Of a stretch of 64,000 nucleotides of DNA, positions 11,097 to 22,388 are shown one piece after another. The stretch's first letter is position 1; every line of letters starts with the position of its first letter. The translations under genes and the position numbers were made by a program. The stretch is taken from the NCBI GenBank assembly GCA_943736015.1, contig OX031070.1:20667673-20731672 (forward strand). Reading direction: 5' to 3'. Source of the stretch: Tridacna crocea (taxonomy: Eukaryota > Mollusca > Bivalvia > Cardiida > Cardiidae). Below the pieces are notes generated by a model. The model was not told where the DNA came from, searched no databases, and was given only the letters and a program-made list of their open reading frames with translations.

Positions 11097-11298
11097 AACC
11101 CTGAGGGAGAAAGCTCTTGAAAATGTCAAGAAAAGTAATAAAATGTGATAACAAGAAGTTTTTCCTTCTTCAACAACCAACAATTTTTACTACCCGTTCA
11201 CATAAAACATACAACAGATGTGCCTCTTACGGATGCTGTCACCAGGAGTTTTCATGTAGGGAAGATTTTAAATTTGGTCGTCTGGTAAAGAGTTAATG
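11097..11298 (+). mobile_element. Family A MITE, strongly diverged
   Basis: AACCCTGAGGGAGAAAGCTC and GAAAATGTCAAGAAAAG mark the left half, and TTTGGTCGTCTGGTAAAGAGTTAA marks the right end at 11273-11297. The hairpin is mostly lost. Confidence 0.55.
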
Positions 11299-12103
11299 AG
11301 AAAACCAAACAAATCTGTGGCCAAACATTTCAGACCGAAATGAAAGATATTTCACTGAAAATGTAATAATCTAACGGAAACGACAAATAAACCCAGTGTT
11401 ACATGACCTTTCTTTTCATTTCTCCTCATTTCTTCTCATTGGGGCCAATAAATAACAGGGAAATTAATAAAGAAGAAATCATGTTTGTTTTATATCAACG
11501 GCTGTCCATTACTAGGGCCATTTTCTTCATAGAATCCTCCTTGCGGCTTCTAAATTTTCTGGCTTAAAAATGTGAGATGCTGGCATAGTGACAGAGTGGA
11601 TTAAATAGTAACAAATGCATAATTGCAGTGATTAGAAAATTCTTGGGCCAAAGAGTAGTTTAGGAGGGAAAGAAAACTCAGATGAGGGAAACTGTATTGA
11701 TAAAGACAGAGTTTTACATTCTTTGCTTCCTAAAAATATAGAGAAAAATCCTAGAATCCAAACAAACAATAGAATGAAGACATCCCTAATTTGAAGGGAA
11801 TAGAGCGAAAGTGCTGTGAATATCATACACAAACCATTCTTTTATCTTCCAGATAAATCATACATGTAATTTGTTTCTCCCGCGTTATTGTCGCTATTGC
11901 AAACTGCTTGTACTCGTGAATCTGATATAAAAAGGGGAAAAATGAAAACAGAACTTAATGCATACATTTGCTGACCTTTGCACTCATCGGCTTCTTAAAC
12001 AAATTAACGGTGGGAATTCAAAGGTCATAAAAAACTTTCTTGCAGAATACGACTCGTCATAATGAATTAGAATTTGATAAACGTTTAATCGTTATACCGA
12101 GAT
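11299..12103. other. Unique AT-rich sequence
   Basis: Nothing recognised. Confidence 0.3.
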
Positions 12104-12140
12104 CTGCCTTGGTCTAGCGGTTCAGGTTTTTGTCTGTTGA
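12104..12140 (+). repeat. tRNA 5'-half-like fragment
   Basis: CCTTGGTCTAGCGGTTCAGG resembles a tRNA D-arm/box A. No box B follows at tRNA spacing, so it is at most a SINE fragment. Confidence 0.25.
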
Positions 12141-13149
12141 AAAATATAGCTCAGTTCTTGCTTTTTATAGCTACTTATGGCTGTCCTTGGAAAATACAAA
12201 TGCTTGTACTCTGCTAAAGCCCTGGGCCAGGCAAAAATGTAACAAAATGTAACCAAGAAATGTTTTTTCGGGCGGCGATCTGCTTTCGACTTCGATTTAA
12301 TTCCTGCTTTGCGCTGGCATTTAATGCCATGAGTCTGGCATTCTGTCAAATTTTACATTTTGATAACAGAATATGGACGTAACAACAGTTGGCTGTGCTT
12401 ACAGAAAAATAGGCGCCTCGGACAGCACCTGCTGGCATGTCCCTCGAAAATTGTTACATTTGCTATGCCATGTACTAGCAAAGTCTCGGGAATCTAAAAT
12501 GTGATGAACATGAATTTGTCAAGAAATGAATGAAGATGCGTTTATAACGACAAACGCTTGACAAAAAGCTATGAAGACAACAGGTTAAATACCTGTTTGG
12601 GTAAAATAAAATGTTTAGAAAAGATATAATTGCATCCACCGGTACATTGGGATTATCGGACGAGCATTACTACCATTTCGTGAGTTTCAGAATGATATAT
12701 ATAGCATCTTGTACTAGTTTTTTATAGCTCCTGACCAGAATCGAGTTCGTTTTTAAAAACTTGCAACGTTGAGTTTCACTGCCTTTCATTTTTCTGTTAT
12801 TTTACATCATTCTATTGTATTTCACCTCGATTCATTTTAACGGCAGATCTAGTAACTGATAATCTGTTTTATGAATTCGGCACAAAATTAACACACAAAA
12901 TGCTGCGAAACGATACTGATGTAATGATGAGTAATACAGCTGTAAAAATCGAACAGTGAATGGATGTGTTTGATACTCTTTGGTATTGATAATACCTGCC
13001 CTCTCTATAAAATGCTTGTATTTTCAAGACAGAACGTAAAATACCAGTCTATTTTTCTACATGGAAGACACCGACTTCTCTTGTATCAAACAATGGTGCT
13101 GTAGATTCATTGAAGTTTCTTGAAATAGAAAGAAAAAAAATCCATCTAG
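12141..13149. other. Unique AT-rich sequence
   Basis: About 1 kb without a recognisable gene or repeat. Confidence 0.3.
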
Positions 13150-15040
13150 GATATAACATAGTTTAGGACCAATTTATTACTGTTGAATTTTATTTATTTA
13201 CCGTCATTTATTATTCACATATTTATTCAGGTACTGTCATTGTCCAAGATTTACTTATTTATTTAAGAATTATCATTGATAATAATGGGTTCTCTAAACA
13301 TCGTTGTTTATGACACACTTATTCGTTCATGAAATATTCTTAATAGGACCATCATATTCACTTAGGACTTATCACTGTTAGGGACCGATCCATTCCCCAA
13401 TGAATCATCACTGTCCAGGAATCATGTCTTCATTTGGAAATAGGGGCCATTCTTCATTTATTTCCCTTGATTCCTCTCCAATACTATATTGGTCCTGATA
13501 AAGTGATTACTTCTTTTTTATCCTTAGTATTCTCGCTACACAGATATGTTCTTTTGATGATATTTCATCTCCACTTAATCTAGTTAAATTGTTTTACCAA
13601 TCGATATTTATGCATTTTTCTGATGGTTGCCAGCAGAACTTCCCTAAAATTCACATTGGGACCTTGCACATAGTCATATATCCATCTGTAATCATCGCAA
13701 CATTTTCAAGGGAATCAAGGATAAACTCAGACGAATACAGGTGAAATGGCCGAATTGTTATTCAGTTACCTTTATTCTCTATCTAGCAAGAGAGATGATT
13801 TGATTAAAGGAAATACCCCTATCATATTTGTTGAGGACCCACCTATCTTAAGGCATAATAAAGTATGGAACCAGTATATATTGTAGTTATCTTTATCATT
13901 TTAAGGCCAGTTGTTTTATTGAGTATTTTATGTTTATGGGATTTAAAACTCTTAAGAGCTAACATATCTATTGAGGAGTTGTTGTAGCTCTGGATCAACG
14001 TACTCACGTAAAGTTTATCGTATTTTAGGTCAAACATTGTAATTTAAGACCTTAACCAGAATCAACCACCTTATCTTTTTCGCATTCATCATCGTTTAGA
14101 GTACACTTTTTTCATCAAAGGTGAGGTCATCATTAAGGGCCAATATATTCACTCATGGCTTATCGTTGTTGAGGCTCACTTTTTTTTTGTGAACCACTTT
14201 ATCATCAGTGGCTTATCATTATCTAATAGCCACGTATTTATATTGTACTTACCTTTATTCAACCCTTTCGCAAACGGCAAATTTTAGACCAGATCAAAAT
14301 GAAAGCATTTTGCAGATAAAAAATTAACAGTTGTAAAAAAGATTATTTTTCTATATGATGGGGTAGAAAACATTGTGGGAAAAGGAGAAAATGCTGGTTA
14401 CCAGCATTTTCTCCTTTTCTTACAATGTTTTCAAAAGGCTTCTATTACAGACCCGTAAAAACCAGGGATTGTTTGGGAAAGGGTTAAGACTTACTTATTT
14501 ATTCAAGGATTATCGTTGTTTGTTAATCGCTTAAACGAGTATATCAAAGACTTGTGGCCTTTGGAAATACATTTGTTCATTTAGACTCATTGTTAATTGT
14601 TTGAAAACGAAAATTAATTAAAGACTTTTTTTTTTCATAGTTACTAGTACATGCATCTGTTTATTTTTATTTTTTTTTTTTTTTTTAAACCAGCTTCTGT
14701 ATCGAGAAATATCTCTAATTTTGACCCTCTAAATCATTGAGGACTTATTACCGTTTTTGGTCCCATATCTCCACTGAGTAGATAGGATTGTTCTCTGTTT
14801 AAGACCAACTCATACATTTAGGAAGAATCTTTGTTTGCGACTGGCTTATTCATTTCGGACCTTTCTGTTTTCAATTCTTAAAACTTTCTTGTTTGTATAG
14901 GGCTCATTAATCAAGATATGTCATTGTTTAGGTTCCATTCATCATTTACGAGTTTTAATTGTTTCAAATAAAAACTCACCCACCTAAATATAACCTCACC
15001 TTGTTTATAACTGACTTATTTATTTTATTAAGTAGAATAT
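13150..15040 (+). repeat. Diverged ~35-bp minisatellite array
   Basis: A loose unit recurs across about 1.9 kb: TTATCATTGTTTAGGACC, then CTTATTCATTTAGGAC. Anchor words TCATTG/TCACTG/TCGTTG occur at about 13238, 13273, 13301, 13372 and 13408 (steps near 28-36, or double), then near 14130, 14163, 14202 and 14513. Units are heavily mutated and no two neighbours are identical. A family A MITE at 14259-14487 interrupts the array. Confidence 0.55.
14259..14487 (-). mobile_element. Family A MITE inside the minisatellite
   Basis: The left boundary is TCAACCCTTTCGCAAACGG (a mutated TTAA) and the right is GGGAAAGGGTTAA; 229 bp with a good hairpin. The 35-bp-period sequence resumes immediately at ACTTACTTATTTATTC. 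Confidence 0.87.
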
Positions 15041-15354
15041 ACTGACAGACAGACCGATGTAGTTGGTGAATTTAGTATATCCATCGGATTTATTTTGACC
15101 CATTTTACGAAATCCATGGGGCATGTAAGCTGTCGAAAGATGATTTTCCTGTTGCATTTACTACATTATAACTATTCAATTCAGTTCTATAAACAACTCA
15201 GAAAATCATTATAGCAAAGACTATATGTATTTTCCAAGAAAAGTATCGTATCACATTTGTTAAGAGGTTTTGTGATTCATTTGATTGCCTACTTCAGAGA
15301 CTTAATTCTGCTTTTCACAGAATTGCTTCTCTATACTCAGTGAGAGGTTGTCTT
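15041..15354. other. Unique AT-rich sequence
   Basis: Nothing recognised. Confidence 0.3.
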
Positions 15355-15575
15355 TTAAACCTTTAAAACACAGCACAGTGTTTTTAGGAAATCTGAGAAA
15401 ATACAAACCTGGTGAAAACATTATGGCAAAAAGGAGAAAATGCTGTTAACCAGCATTTCCCCCTTTCCCTCAACGTTTTCTACGCTTTTATAGAAAAAAA
15501 AAACATCATTTTACCTGAATTTACCTTGACAAATGCTTCAAATTAGGTAAGTCATTTTGTCACTTGGTAAAGAGT
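15355..15575 (+). mobile_element. Family A MITE, diverged
   Basis: The hairpin GAAAACATTATGGCAAAAAG ... CCCTTTCCCTCAACGTTTTC is still visible, with TTTTGTCACTTGGTAAAGAG at the right end. The left third is decayed. Confidence 0.65.
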
Positions 15576-15924
15576 GGACTCAACCATTACAGCAGGCAAG
15601 TGCTTTTATCTTATAACAGACCCATTTTGAGAATTTTATGACCGAAGAAAAAAAGTCGCTCATCAACCGCTCATATGTGAACTTTAGGTCATTTCGAGCA
15701 TCCAAATCTCACAAAGATATTTTCAAAAAAGTCAACTGCAGATGTGTTTCGGATGAAAAGGATCTAATCATTTTTACAAACATTCTCAGTCATATCCTCA
15801 ATGGTTTTCTAAATTTGAAAGTAATGCTCTTATTGGTTGAACTGTATGTTTTGGCCAATAAGGAATTGTGTTTCTTTCTAAAGATAGAATTATATTTAAC
15901 CGCACAATTGGGATGATAGGTGAT

Positions 15925-16172
15925 ACGGCCCCTAGGTTTTGTCGAAAAAGCACACATGGAATGGATTTGGAAAAAGGGGAAACCGGATACTGTGTTGGGA
16001 AAAAAAACTGTTAACATCACTTTGTCACTTTGGCTTGCGAAGATGGGGAACGGAGAAAACGCTTGTAACAGCAGAACCCTTTCCAGGACAAATTTCATCA
16101 ATCATTTAATTTGTAGTATGTTAATGCTTTCTGTTTTGACCAGTTTAAAATTCGTTCGACTGTTAAAGGTGT
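15925..16172 (+). mobile_element. Possible decayed family A copies
   Basis: GGTTTTGTCGAAAAAGCAC, GTTGGGAAAAAAAACTG, ACGGAGAAAACGCTTGTAAC and AATTCGTTCGACTGTTAAAG follow family A block order only loosely. It could be two overlapping relics. Confidence 0.3.
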
Positions 16173-16302
16173 AAAGTCACCTAATGACACAGAAAAAAAA
16201 GAAGAAAAAATCATACATGGCAAAGAATAAACGAGAGTGATAAATTCATTCATATTATCCAATATTTCGAATATTTCCACAGTTTGGCTAAAGGATTGAT
16301 TA

Positions 16303-17535
16303 TTAGCTCAGCTGAGCACAGTGTGCTTAACAGGAGCTTTTAGGATCACCCGGTGTCCGTCGTCCGTCGTGCGTCGTCAACAATTCTTTAAACATAAACT
16401 CATCCTAAACCGCTGAGCCTATTTGGACCAAACTTGGCTGGAATGTTCCTTGGGATGTCCTCTTTGAAAAGTGATCACAGAATTTGATTCCGTCAAAAAT
16501 TCTGATTGCCATGGCAACCAAATGGAATTTTCTAAGAAATTCTTTAAAAATCTTCTCTGAAACCGTTGGCCAGATTTTAAAATAATTTCACAGAGATGTT
16601 CTTTTGGTGACTCTTCAAAAATTGTTCGCGAAATTTTGATCCGTCTAGAAACATGGCTCTGGTGAATGGGGGCTACTTGCAGTATACAGAAATGAAGAAA
16701 TTTTTAAAAATTATTCTTCTCTGAAACAGCTAGTCAGATTTTGAAATAGTTTCACAGAAATGTTCCTTGAATGACCCATTTAAAAAGTTGTTCGCGAAAA
16801 TTTGATCCGTCTAGAACCATGGCTCTAGTGAATGGGGACTACTTGCACTACAGGAAAATTAAGAAATTCTTAAAAATTCTTCTTCTCTGAAACCCCTGAT
16901 CAGATTTTGAAATTATACACAGATGTTCCTTGGGTGACCCTTTTCAAAAATAGTTCGTGAAATTTTTTTTCGTCAAGAAACATGGCTCTGGTGAATGGGG
17001 GCTACTTGCACTATATGGAAATGAAGAAATTCTTGAACATTCTTCTTCTCTGAAACCAGTTGTCAGATTTTAAAATAATTTTACAGCAATTTTCCTTGGG
17101 TGACCCTTTTCAAAACCTTTTCCCAAATATTGATCAGTCAAGAAACATGGCTCTGGTGAATGGGGGCTACTTGCACTATAAGGACATGAAGGAATTCTTG
17201 AAAATTCTTCTTCTCTGAAACGGCTGGTCAGATTTTAAAATATTTTCACAGAGATGTTCCTTGGGTGACCCTTTTCAAAAATTGTTCGCGAAATTTTGAT
17301 CCATCAGGAAACATGGCTCTGGTGAATGGGGGCTACTTGCACTATACAGAAATTAAGACACTCCTAAAAATTATTTTCTGAAACTGCTGGCCAGATTTTG
17401 AAAGGACTTTTACGGATGACCTTTTGAAAATTGCTTGGCAAAATAATGATTTTGTTTCCAGTGTTTCAATACCGAAAAGAATGGCCCTCTCAAGAATTCA
17501 GGTGAGCGATCCAGGGCGATCTTGGCCCTCTTGTT
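16303..17535 (+). mobile_element. Pearl/Helentron-like element P1
   Basis: The head AGCTCAGCTGAGCAC and a hairpin with GTGTGCTTA are followed by TTTAGGATCACCCGGTGTCC and a GTCC/GTCGT microsatellite. At least five core units of about 155 bp then follow; each holds AGAAACATGGCTCTGGTGAA and a CAGATTTT block. The 3' end is CAGGTGAGCGATCC, a hairpin (AGGGCGATCTTGGCCCT) and CTTGTT. The CAGGTGAGC block is inverted relative to the head. The plan matches bivalve pearl elements and non-autonomous Helentrons. No Rep/helicase gene is present. Confidence 0.8.
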
Positions 17536-18500
17536 GTTTTTTTACGAACCGCCTTTATCTATTGTCACATATACTGGTAACTGTACAGAAATCTGTATAC
17601 TTCGATAGACGGTAATAAATTTCAACTAAAGTGATTGATATCTCAGCAACTGCACTTTTTCGGTTGACAGTTGTTGAAGGGCAGACGCAGTGCTAGAAGG
17701 AGAAACATGAAATATTTTAACTATTGTAGTAATCACTTATTGACAAGCTATCTTTGGAACTTGTTGTTGAATTAGCAGCTGTCAATTTAATGGGCATTAC
17801 GTTATTGAAAGTTAACAAAACGTGAAATATACCAGGGTTCGTGTCATTTTCTAACTGACAGCCACTGAATCAAGTTAATAAAGTGGATTGCGGAAGAATT
17901 GGTTGAACGAGAGTTGTTTGTTGATAGTTGCGTTTGATATATAGCCGTGGACGGTGATGATTAGTACAAGTGTTATGTTGAAAAAAGTTCAAATCAGCTA
18001 AATAGATGATGCCAATTAAGTAGCAATGCTCCAAGACCACTATGTTCTCCTTATGTACATATATTCTGACGTTGATTTTTCAAAAATGGCTACGGAACTT
18101 ATGAACAGTTTTGACACAAATTTATTCAGGCCATGAAAGAAGACTGCAATTGAGTGATTGAAAAAATACATATATATATAATGTTACCGCCCTCGGCGCC
18201 TTGGCCCAGCTAGGTACCCGGTTGTTATCTGTTCATCATACTAATTCTGGCTATTGATCTAAAGTTCCTTGATCACTATTTTATCACACAACCTCCCTTA
18301 GTTTCAGTGTAATATACCCAAAACGAATTTTCTTATCTTAAACACGTTTGCTATCACATTTGTGTGATGTTATTTTTGACGTCATTTTGTAGATATTACA
18401 TAGAAATGAATGGGTCTTATGGATATCACCGCGGGTGCATTTGTGAATGTTTTTGCATCACTTAATCTATATTGTGTAAAATGCCGTTACGTGATAAAAA
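17536..18500. other. Unique AT-rich sequence
   Basis: About 1 kb with no gene or repeat recognised; a short TA run lies near 18166-18180. Confidence 0.3.
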
Positions 18501-18648
18501 GAATCTGACATTCGAGGTCATTTGAGAGAAAACTTTATTAAATTCGTCAAGGAAAATGTTATTAAGCTCGCCAATGGCTCGCTTAATAACATTTCCTAAG
18601 ACTCGTTTAATAAAATCTTATCTCAAAAGCCCACTCATGTCAGATTCT
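18501..18648. mobile_element. Foldback element with long inverted repeat
   Basis: The left arm GAATCTGACAT ... GGAAAATGTTATTAAGCTCG is matched in inverse order by CTCGCTTAATAACATTTCC ... ATGTCAGATTC, with an AATGG-type centre. No other copy was seen in the window. Confidence 0.7.
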
Positions 18649-18769
18649 ATATTTCTCAAACTATATGTACATTATCTTGTTTGCTTCAAGTCAGCACTCT
18701 CCTTCAACCAGTATCTTAATCAGTATTCCTTTGTATTCATATATTTGCCTTTGCATTACTTCACCCTTT

Positions 18770-18986
18770 ACCCCATACGGCATTTCTATGGTATCTCTAA
18801 TTGACCCTAAATGACAGCAAGGATGAAGCCATTTCTTATGTGTATATGACACCTTCCGACAGCATAGAAAACATTGTGACAAAAGGTGAAATTGCTCGTG
18901 ACGAGCAATTTCAGCTTTTGTCACAATGTTTTCCAAAGGCTCCTACGCAATGCGTAGAATTGAGTACTTATGGAGTAAAGGGTTAA
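18770..18986 (+). mobile_element. Family B MITE
   Basis: TTCACCCTTTACCCCATACGG at the left and GGAGTAAAGGGTTAA at the right. The centre is a hairpin: GAAAACATTGTGACAAAAGG on the left arm and CTTTTGTCACAATGTTTTC on the right, with tip GCTCGTGACGAGC. Outer sequences (ATTGACCCTAAAT, GGATGAAGCC) are unlike family A, but the termini and outer stem are shared. Confidence 0.85.
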
Positions 18987-19496
18987 GGCCGCAGAATGAC
19001 ATCATATTCGTCTACCATTTTGTATTGCATTGTGTTTTGTATTGTACAAGACGATGTGCATAGGTATTGTGCGATTCTTATTCAGTTCTGTATTCCCTTG
19101 AATACAAGAATCCTAGTTTTTGTACATTTTTTTGGTTTGCATTAGTTTTCCAAGGTAGTTCCAAGCAATGTGTGCAGAAAAAACTGCCCCAGGGAAGCTT
19201 AAGAAAGATCATAAAAGAGAGATAACACGGCAAAATGTTATATGGTTCAATTTTTTTGAAAAACGATAAAACTTTATCTGCAACAAGGTATTGTCCCCTT
19301 TCCCTTTTTCTTCTTTCCGAAGGATGCTGTCGAATCTTTAAAAAATAAAACTATTTTTGTTGAATGTCTTCAAAGGGGAAAAGAAACACCCTGCACTGGC
19401 GGATCCAGGGGGGTGGGGGTTCGGACGAACCGCCCTAAATTTCCAGATTTTTCCCACAATGTAATTTACTCTTGAATTGTAATCCGAGACAAATCC
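18987..19496. other. Unique sequence
   Basis: No recognisable feature; a short G-rich stretch (GGGGGGTGGGGGTT) lies near 19408-19421. Confidence 0.3.
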
Positions 19497-19575
19497 CAGC
19501 TTTTTGCCAGCATTTAGTAACGTACAAATGCTTTCAATTTGGCTATATCTAAAATTTTGCCGTTTGGCGAAATGA
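19497..19575 (+). mobile_element. Family A right-end fragment
   Basis: ACAAATGCTTTCAATTTGGC and AAAATTTTGCCGTTTGGCG match the family A right flank; the hairpin is absent apart from TTGCCAGCATTTAG. Confidence 0.5.
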
Positions 19576-19644
19576 TGAAGTCGACTACTGCAAGCTTGAT
19601 TCAGATAGATAAGACTTAAATCTTTACTAGATGAAAAAAATTTA

Positions 19645-19850
19645 AACCTGTCCAAATCGAAATAATGTGCTGACGGTAAATTAGAAGTTGCTGAAAAAAT
19701 ATCAGTGGTTTTTGAAAGGGTAGAAAGCTTTCAGAGAAAAAGAGGAAATGCTGGTTCTCAGTCTTTTCTCCTTTTTGTCTACGCTAAAGCTATTCTATAG
19801 GGCTGTGAATAAACGGGATTGTGTTTTAAAGGGTTTGTACAAAAGAGATT
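19645..19850 (-). mobile_element. Family A MITE, diverged
   Basis: CCTGTCCAAATCGAAATAATG, the hairpin AGAGGAAATGCTGGTTCTCAG / TTTTCTCCTTTTTG and GGGATTGTGTTTTAAAGGGTT follow family A order in reverse. Confidence 0.6.
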
Positions 19851-20089
19851 GTTTGTGTTGATAGGTAAAAAGCTTTTAACTTTGAGTGCCTTAACCCCAC
19901 CCAAACCCCCGAAAAATATTATTTGAAGATCTAAATCGCAGGAAAAAAAACAGTCACTAGTCTATTATTGTCACTTGGTTTCCTTAAAATGTGGGACAAT
20001 GCAGTTGGAACGTGAACAGAATGTATGGTCTGGTCATAATCTATATCGTTCGGGAAAAAAAGCAGCCAGTACAGTTGATGCATTTTATC

Positions 20090-20317
20090 TTAACTCTTTA
20101 CCACACGAGAAAATTTTAGACTGGTCCAAATTGAAAGCATTTGCAGACGACAAAATAAAAGTGATTGAAAATTTGAAATTTGTTTTCTGAAGGGTAGAAA
20201 ACATTGTGGGAAAAGGAGAAAATGCTGGTTACCAGCATTTTCTCCTTTTCCCACAATGTTTTCTAAAGGCTTCTTTCTCAGGGTGTCAAAAGTAGGGATT
20301 GTGTGGTAATGGGTTAA
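20090..20317 (-). mobile_element. Family A MITE, reference copy
   Basis: A 228-bp element with TTAA at both ends. Terminal inverted repeats are TTAACTCTTTACCACACG and GTGTGGTAATGGGTTAA. Blocks in order: GGTCCAAATTGAAAGC, GCAGACGACAAAATAAAAG, GAAGGGTAGAAAACATTG, the central palindrome of about 66 bp (20199-20264), AAAGGCTTC, AAAAGTAGGGATTG. No ORF of its own. TTAA target duplication with short inverted ends is typical of piggyBac-superfamily MITEs. Confidence 0.92.
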
Positions 20318-20748
20318 GGGTAAAATGTCTCTTGTATTGATTTGATCTGTATCTATATTGTAACATTCAGTTAACCAGACTGTTTTCCCGGGATCATGTA
20401 AAAGCGGTCTCAATCATCTATTAATTACAAAGTTCTCTATCAACACAATATATCGCAGTGTTCCATTAAACATTCATAATTCTCTAAAATTCCATTGAAA
20501 ATACCCTTTACTTTTCAATAAACATTTCCAAATTATCTTTTTTCCCCAGAAAGCCAGCGAGAATAGTATACGTCGGCATTGTCTGAGAAGCAATTTTAAG
20601 CATCTTTGTCGTGTTGGTATGTAAGGACCACAATGGAAATAAGGGGATTCTTTCCCTTTTTAGTGATATCTTTGATTCCGATGTGCCTAATATGGTTCTA
20701 TGCATTTCCGTAATATTCAACTTCATTTAAATATGTCGTGTACCACTG
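20318..20748. other. Unique AT-rich sequence
   Basis: Nothing recognised. Confidence 0.3.
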
Positions 20749-20977
20749 TTAACCCTTTCCTCCATAAGGCATTCCTATGGCATCTCTAATTGACCCTAAA
20801 TAACGACAAGGATGAAGCCGTTCCTTATGAGTAAATGACACCTTTTGATAGCATAGAAAACATTGTGACAAAAGGTGAAATTGCTCGTCACGAGCAATTT
20901 CACCTTTTGCCACAATGTTTTCCAAAGGCTCCTACAAGCAATGCGTAGAAATGAGTATCTATGGAGTAAAGGGTTAA
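20749..20977 (+). mobile_element. Family B MITE, mismatched stem
   Basis: TTAACCCTTTCCTCCATAAGG to GGAGTAAAGGGTTAA, 229 bp. The left arm reads GTGACAAAAGG but the right arm CCTTTTGCCAC, a single mismatch in an otherwise paired stem. Confidence 0.9.
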
Positions 20978-21352
20978 AACCTATGATGTAAAGTCAGTGT
21001 TAAATAAAGATATCGCCAAAAGTGAATTTGGTATAAAGCCGGAAGTGTAGAACATTGTACCAACAACTAAATTGATTCCCACGAGGGAAAATTGTAAACC
21101 CTGAAACCATACGTGAAATTTGGTTATTGCTATCTGTAATTTGTCTATTCTTTTTTTTTATACCAGAAGGAAATTTTATCTAAAGTTCGGTGATGTACTT
21201 CAATATCTATACTCGCATATACATGCAAATGTACGGAGTACAATTACGATGTAATTAGAAACGTCTCTTTATATTTGACTTTTTACCGACCATTTGATAA
21301 AGATCTATTGACTTACTGTATTCTCGACTTTTTCCTTAGAAATAGATTATGA
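20978..21352. other. Unique AT-rich sequence
   Basis: Nothing recognised. Confidence 0.3.
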
Positions 21353-21472
21353 ATTATTATTATTATTATCATTATTATTATTATTATTATTACTATATTT
21401 TTTTAAATCAAATATATGTATTCATTTATTTATCTATTTATCAAATCTATTTATCTATTTATTTATCACGAT
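21353..21472. repeat. TTA and ATTT/ATCT microsatellites
   Basis: (TTA)n runs from about 21353 to 21394, followed by mixed ATTT/ATCT tetranucleotides to about 21472. Confidence 0.85.
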
Positions 21473-21794
21473 TTTTTTAACATCTAGATACGTGTATAAT
21501 ATTTAGGAGAAAAAAATAGTAATTGGTTAATATACAGTCTTTCATTTATTCTTCAAAGTTTTTATTTCACCTGTTGCATATGGAATACAACCATGTCTTT
21601 ACCTTTAAAGGCCGTGTTTAAACTATCCATTTATTTTCATGTCTCTGACCTTCCCTTTGGAAGTTATTATTTTATCTGTAGTGCACATGCCTGATAACAT
21701 ATAAACGTTTTAATGATAAAAGAAAATTGACAACCGGTTTTAATTATCCAAATATAGAGCTTTCGCCAGAATAAAAAGCTCACCGTATTGATCA

Positions 21795-21835
21795 ATGTAA
21801 ATCCAAGATCAGACTGCATGCCTTATAACTCTTAA
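21795..21835 (+). mobile_element. Family C fragment
   Basis: AATCCAAGATCAGACTGCATG is one arm of the family C palindrome; the other arm is missing. Confidence 0.5.
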
Positions 21836-21857
21836 AAGGCAAGGGGTTCATTCAGTT

Positions 21858-22086
21858 TTAGCCCTTTACCAAACAATCCCTGGTTTTGACGACCCTCAGA
21901 AGGAAGCCTTTAGAAAACATTGTGGGGAAAGGAGAAAATGCTGGTAACCAGCATTTTCTCCTTTTCCCACAATGTTTTCTACCCTTCACAAAACAAATTT
22001 CAAATTTTCAGTCACTTTTATTTTGTCGTCTGCAAATGCTTTCGATTTGGGCAAGCCTAAAATAATGTCGTTTGATAATGAGTTAA
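21858..22086 (+). mobile_element. Family A MITE, first of a tandem pair
   Basis: TTAGCCCTTTACCAAACAAT at the left (TTAA mutated) to GATAATGAGTTAA at the right; the hairpin is complete. With its flank AAAAGGCAAGGGG it is repeated at 22109. Confidence 0.9.
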
Positions 22087-22108
22087 AAGGCAAAGGGTTA
22101 ATTCAGTA

Positions 22109-22337
22109 TTAACCCTTTACTAAACAATTCCTGGTTTTTACGACCTTGAGATAGAAGCCTTTTGAAAACATGGTAGGAAAAAGGAGAAAATGCTGGTAAC
22201 CAGCATTTTCTCTTTTCCCACAATATTTTTTATCCTGCTGGAAACGAATTTCAAATTTTGAATTTCGTTTATTTTGTCGTCTGCAGGTGCTTTTAATTTG
22301 GACAAGCCTAAAATTTTGTCGTTTGGTAAAGAGTTAA
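22109..22337 (+). mobile_element. Family A MITE, second of a tandem pair
   Basis: TTAACCCTTTACTAAACAAT to TTTGGTAAAGAGTTAA. The upstream AAAAGGCAAAGGGTTAATTC matches the flank of the first copy, so the pair looks like a 251-bp tandem duplication. Confidence 0.9.
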
Positions 22338-22388
22338 AGTCTTTCAACGCCAAATTATACCCTTGACATCTTTCTGTGCCTGAACATA

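Noticed and set aside
16028-16050. TTGGCTTGCGAAGATGGGG matching a string near 46380
   Set aside because: The match is only about 19 bases with no extended similarity seen; it may be a repeat fragment but cannot be supported.
15790-16101. Two overlapping ORFs of 92-103 codons on opposite strands
   Set aside because: They overlap each other and a decayed MITE; no recognisable domain or splice context.
16600-17360. Regularly spaced repeats that could suggest a CRISPR-like array
   Set aside because: Units are about 155 bp, abut each other and are diverged; this is a pearl-like tandem core in a eukaryote.
20199-20264. Long palindrome read as a terminator or microRNA precursor
   Set aside because: It occurs in dozens of TTAA-bounded copies; a MITE hairpin explains it. 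Small RNA origin cannot be judged without reads.
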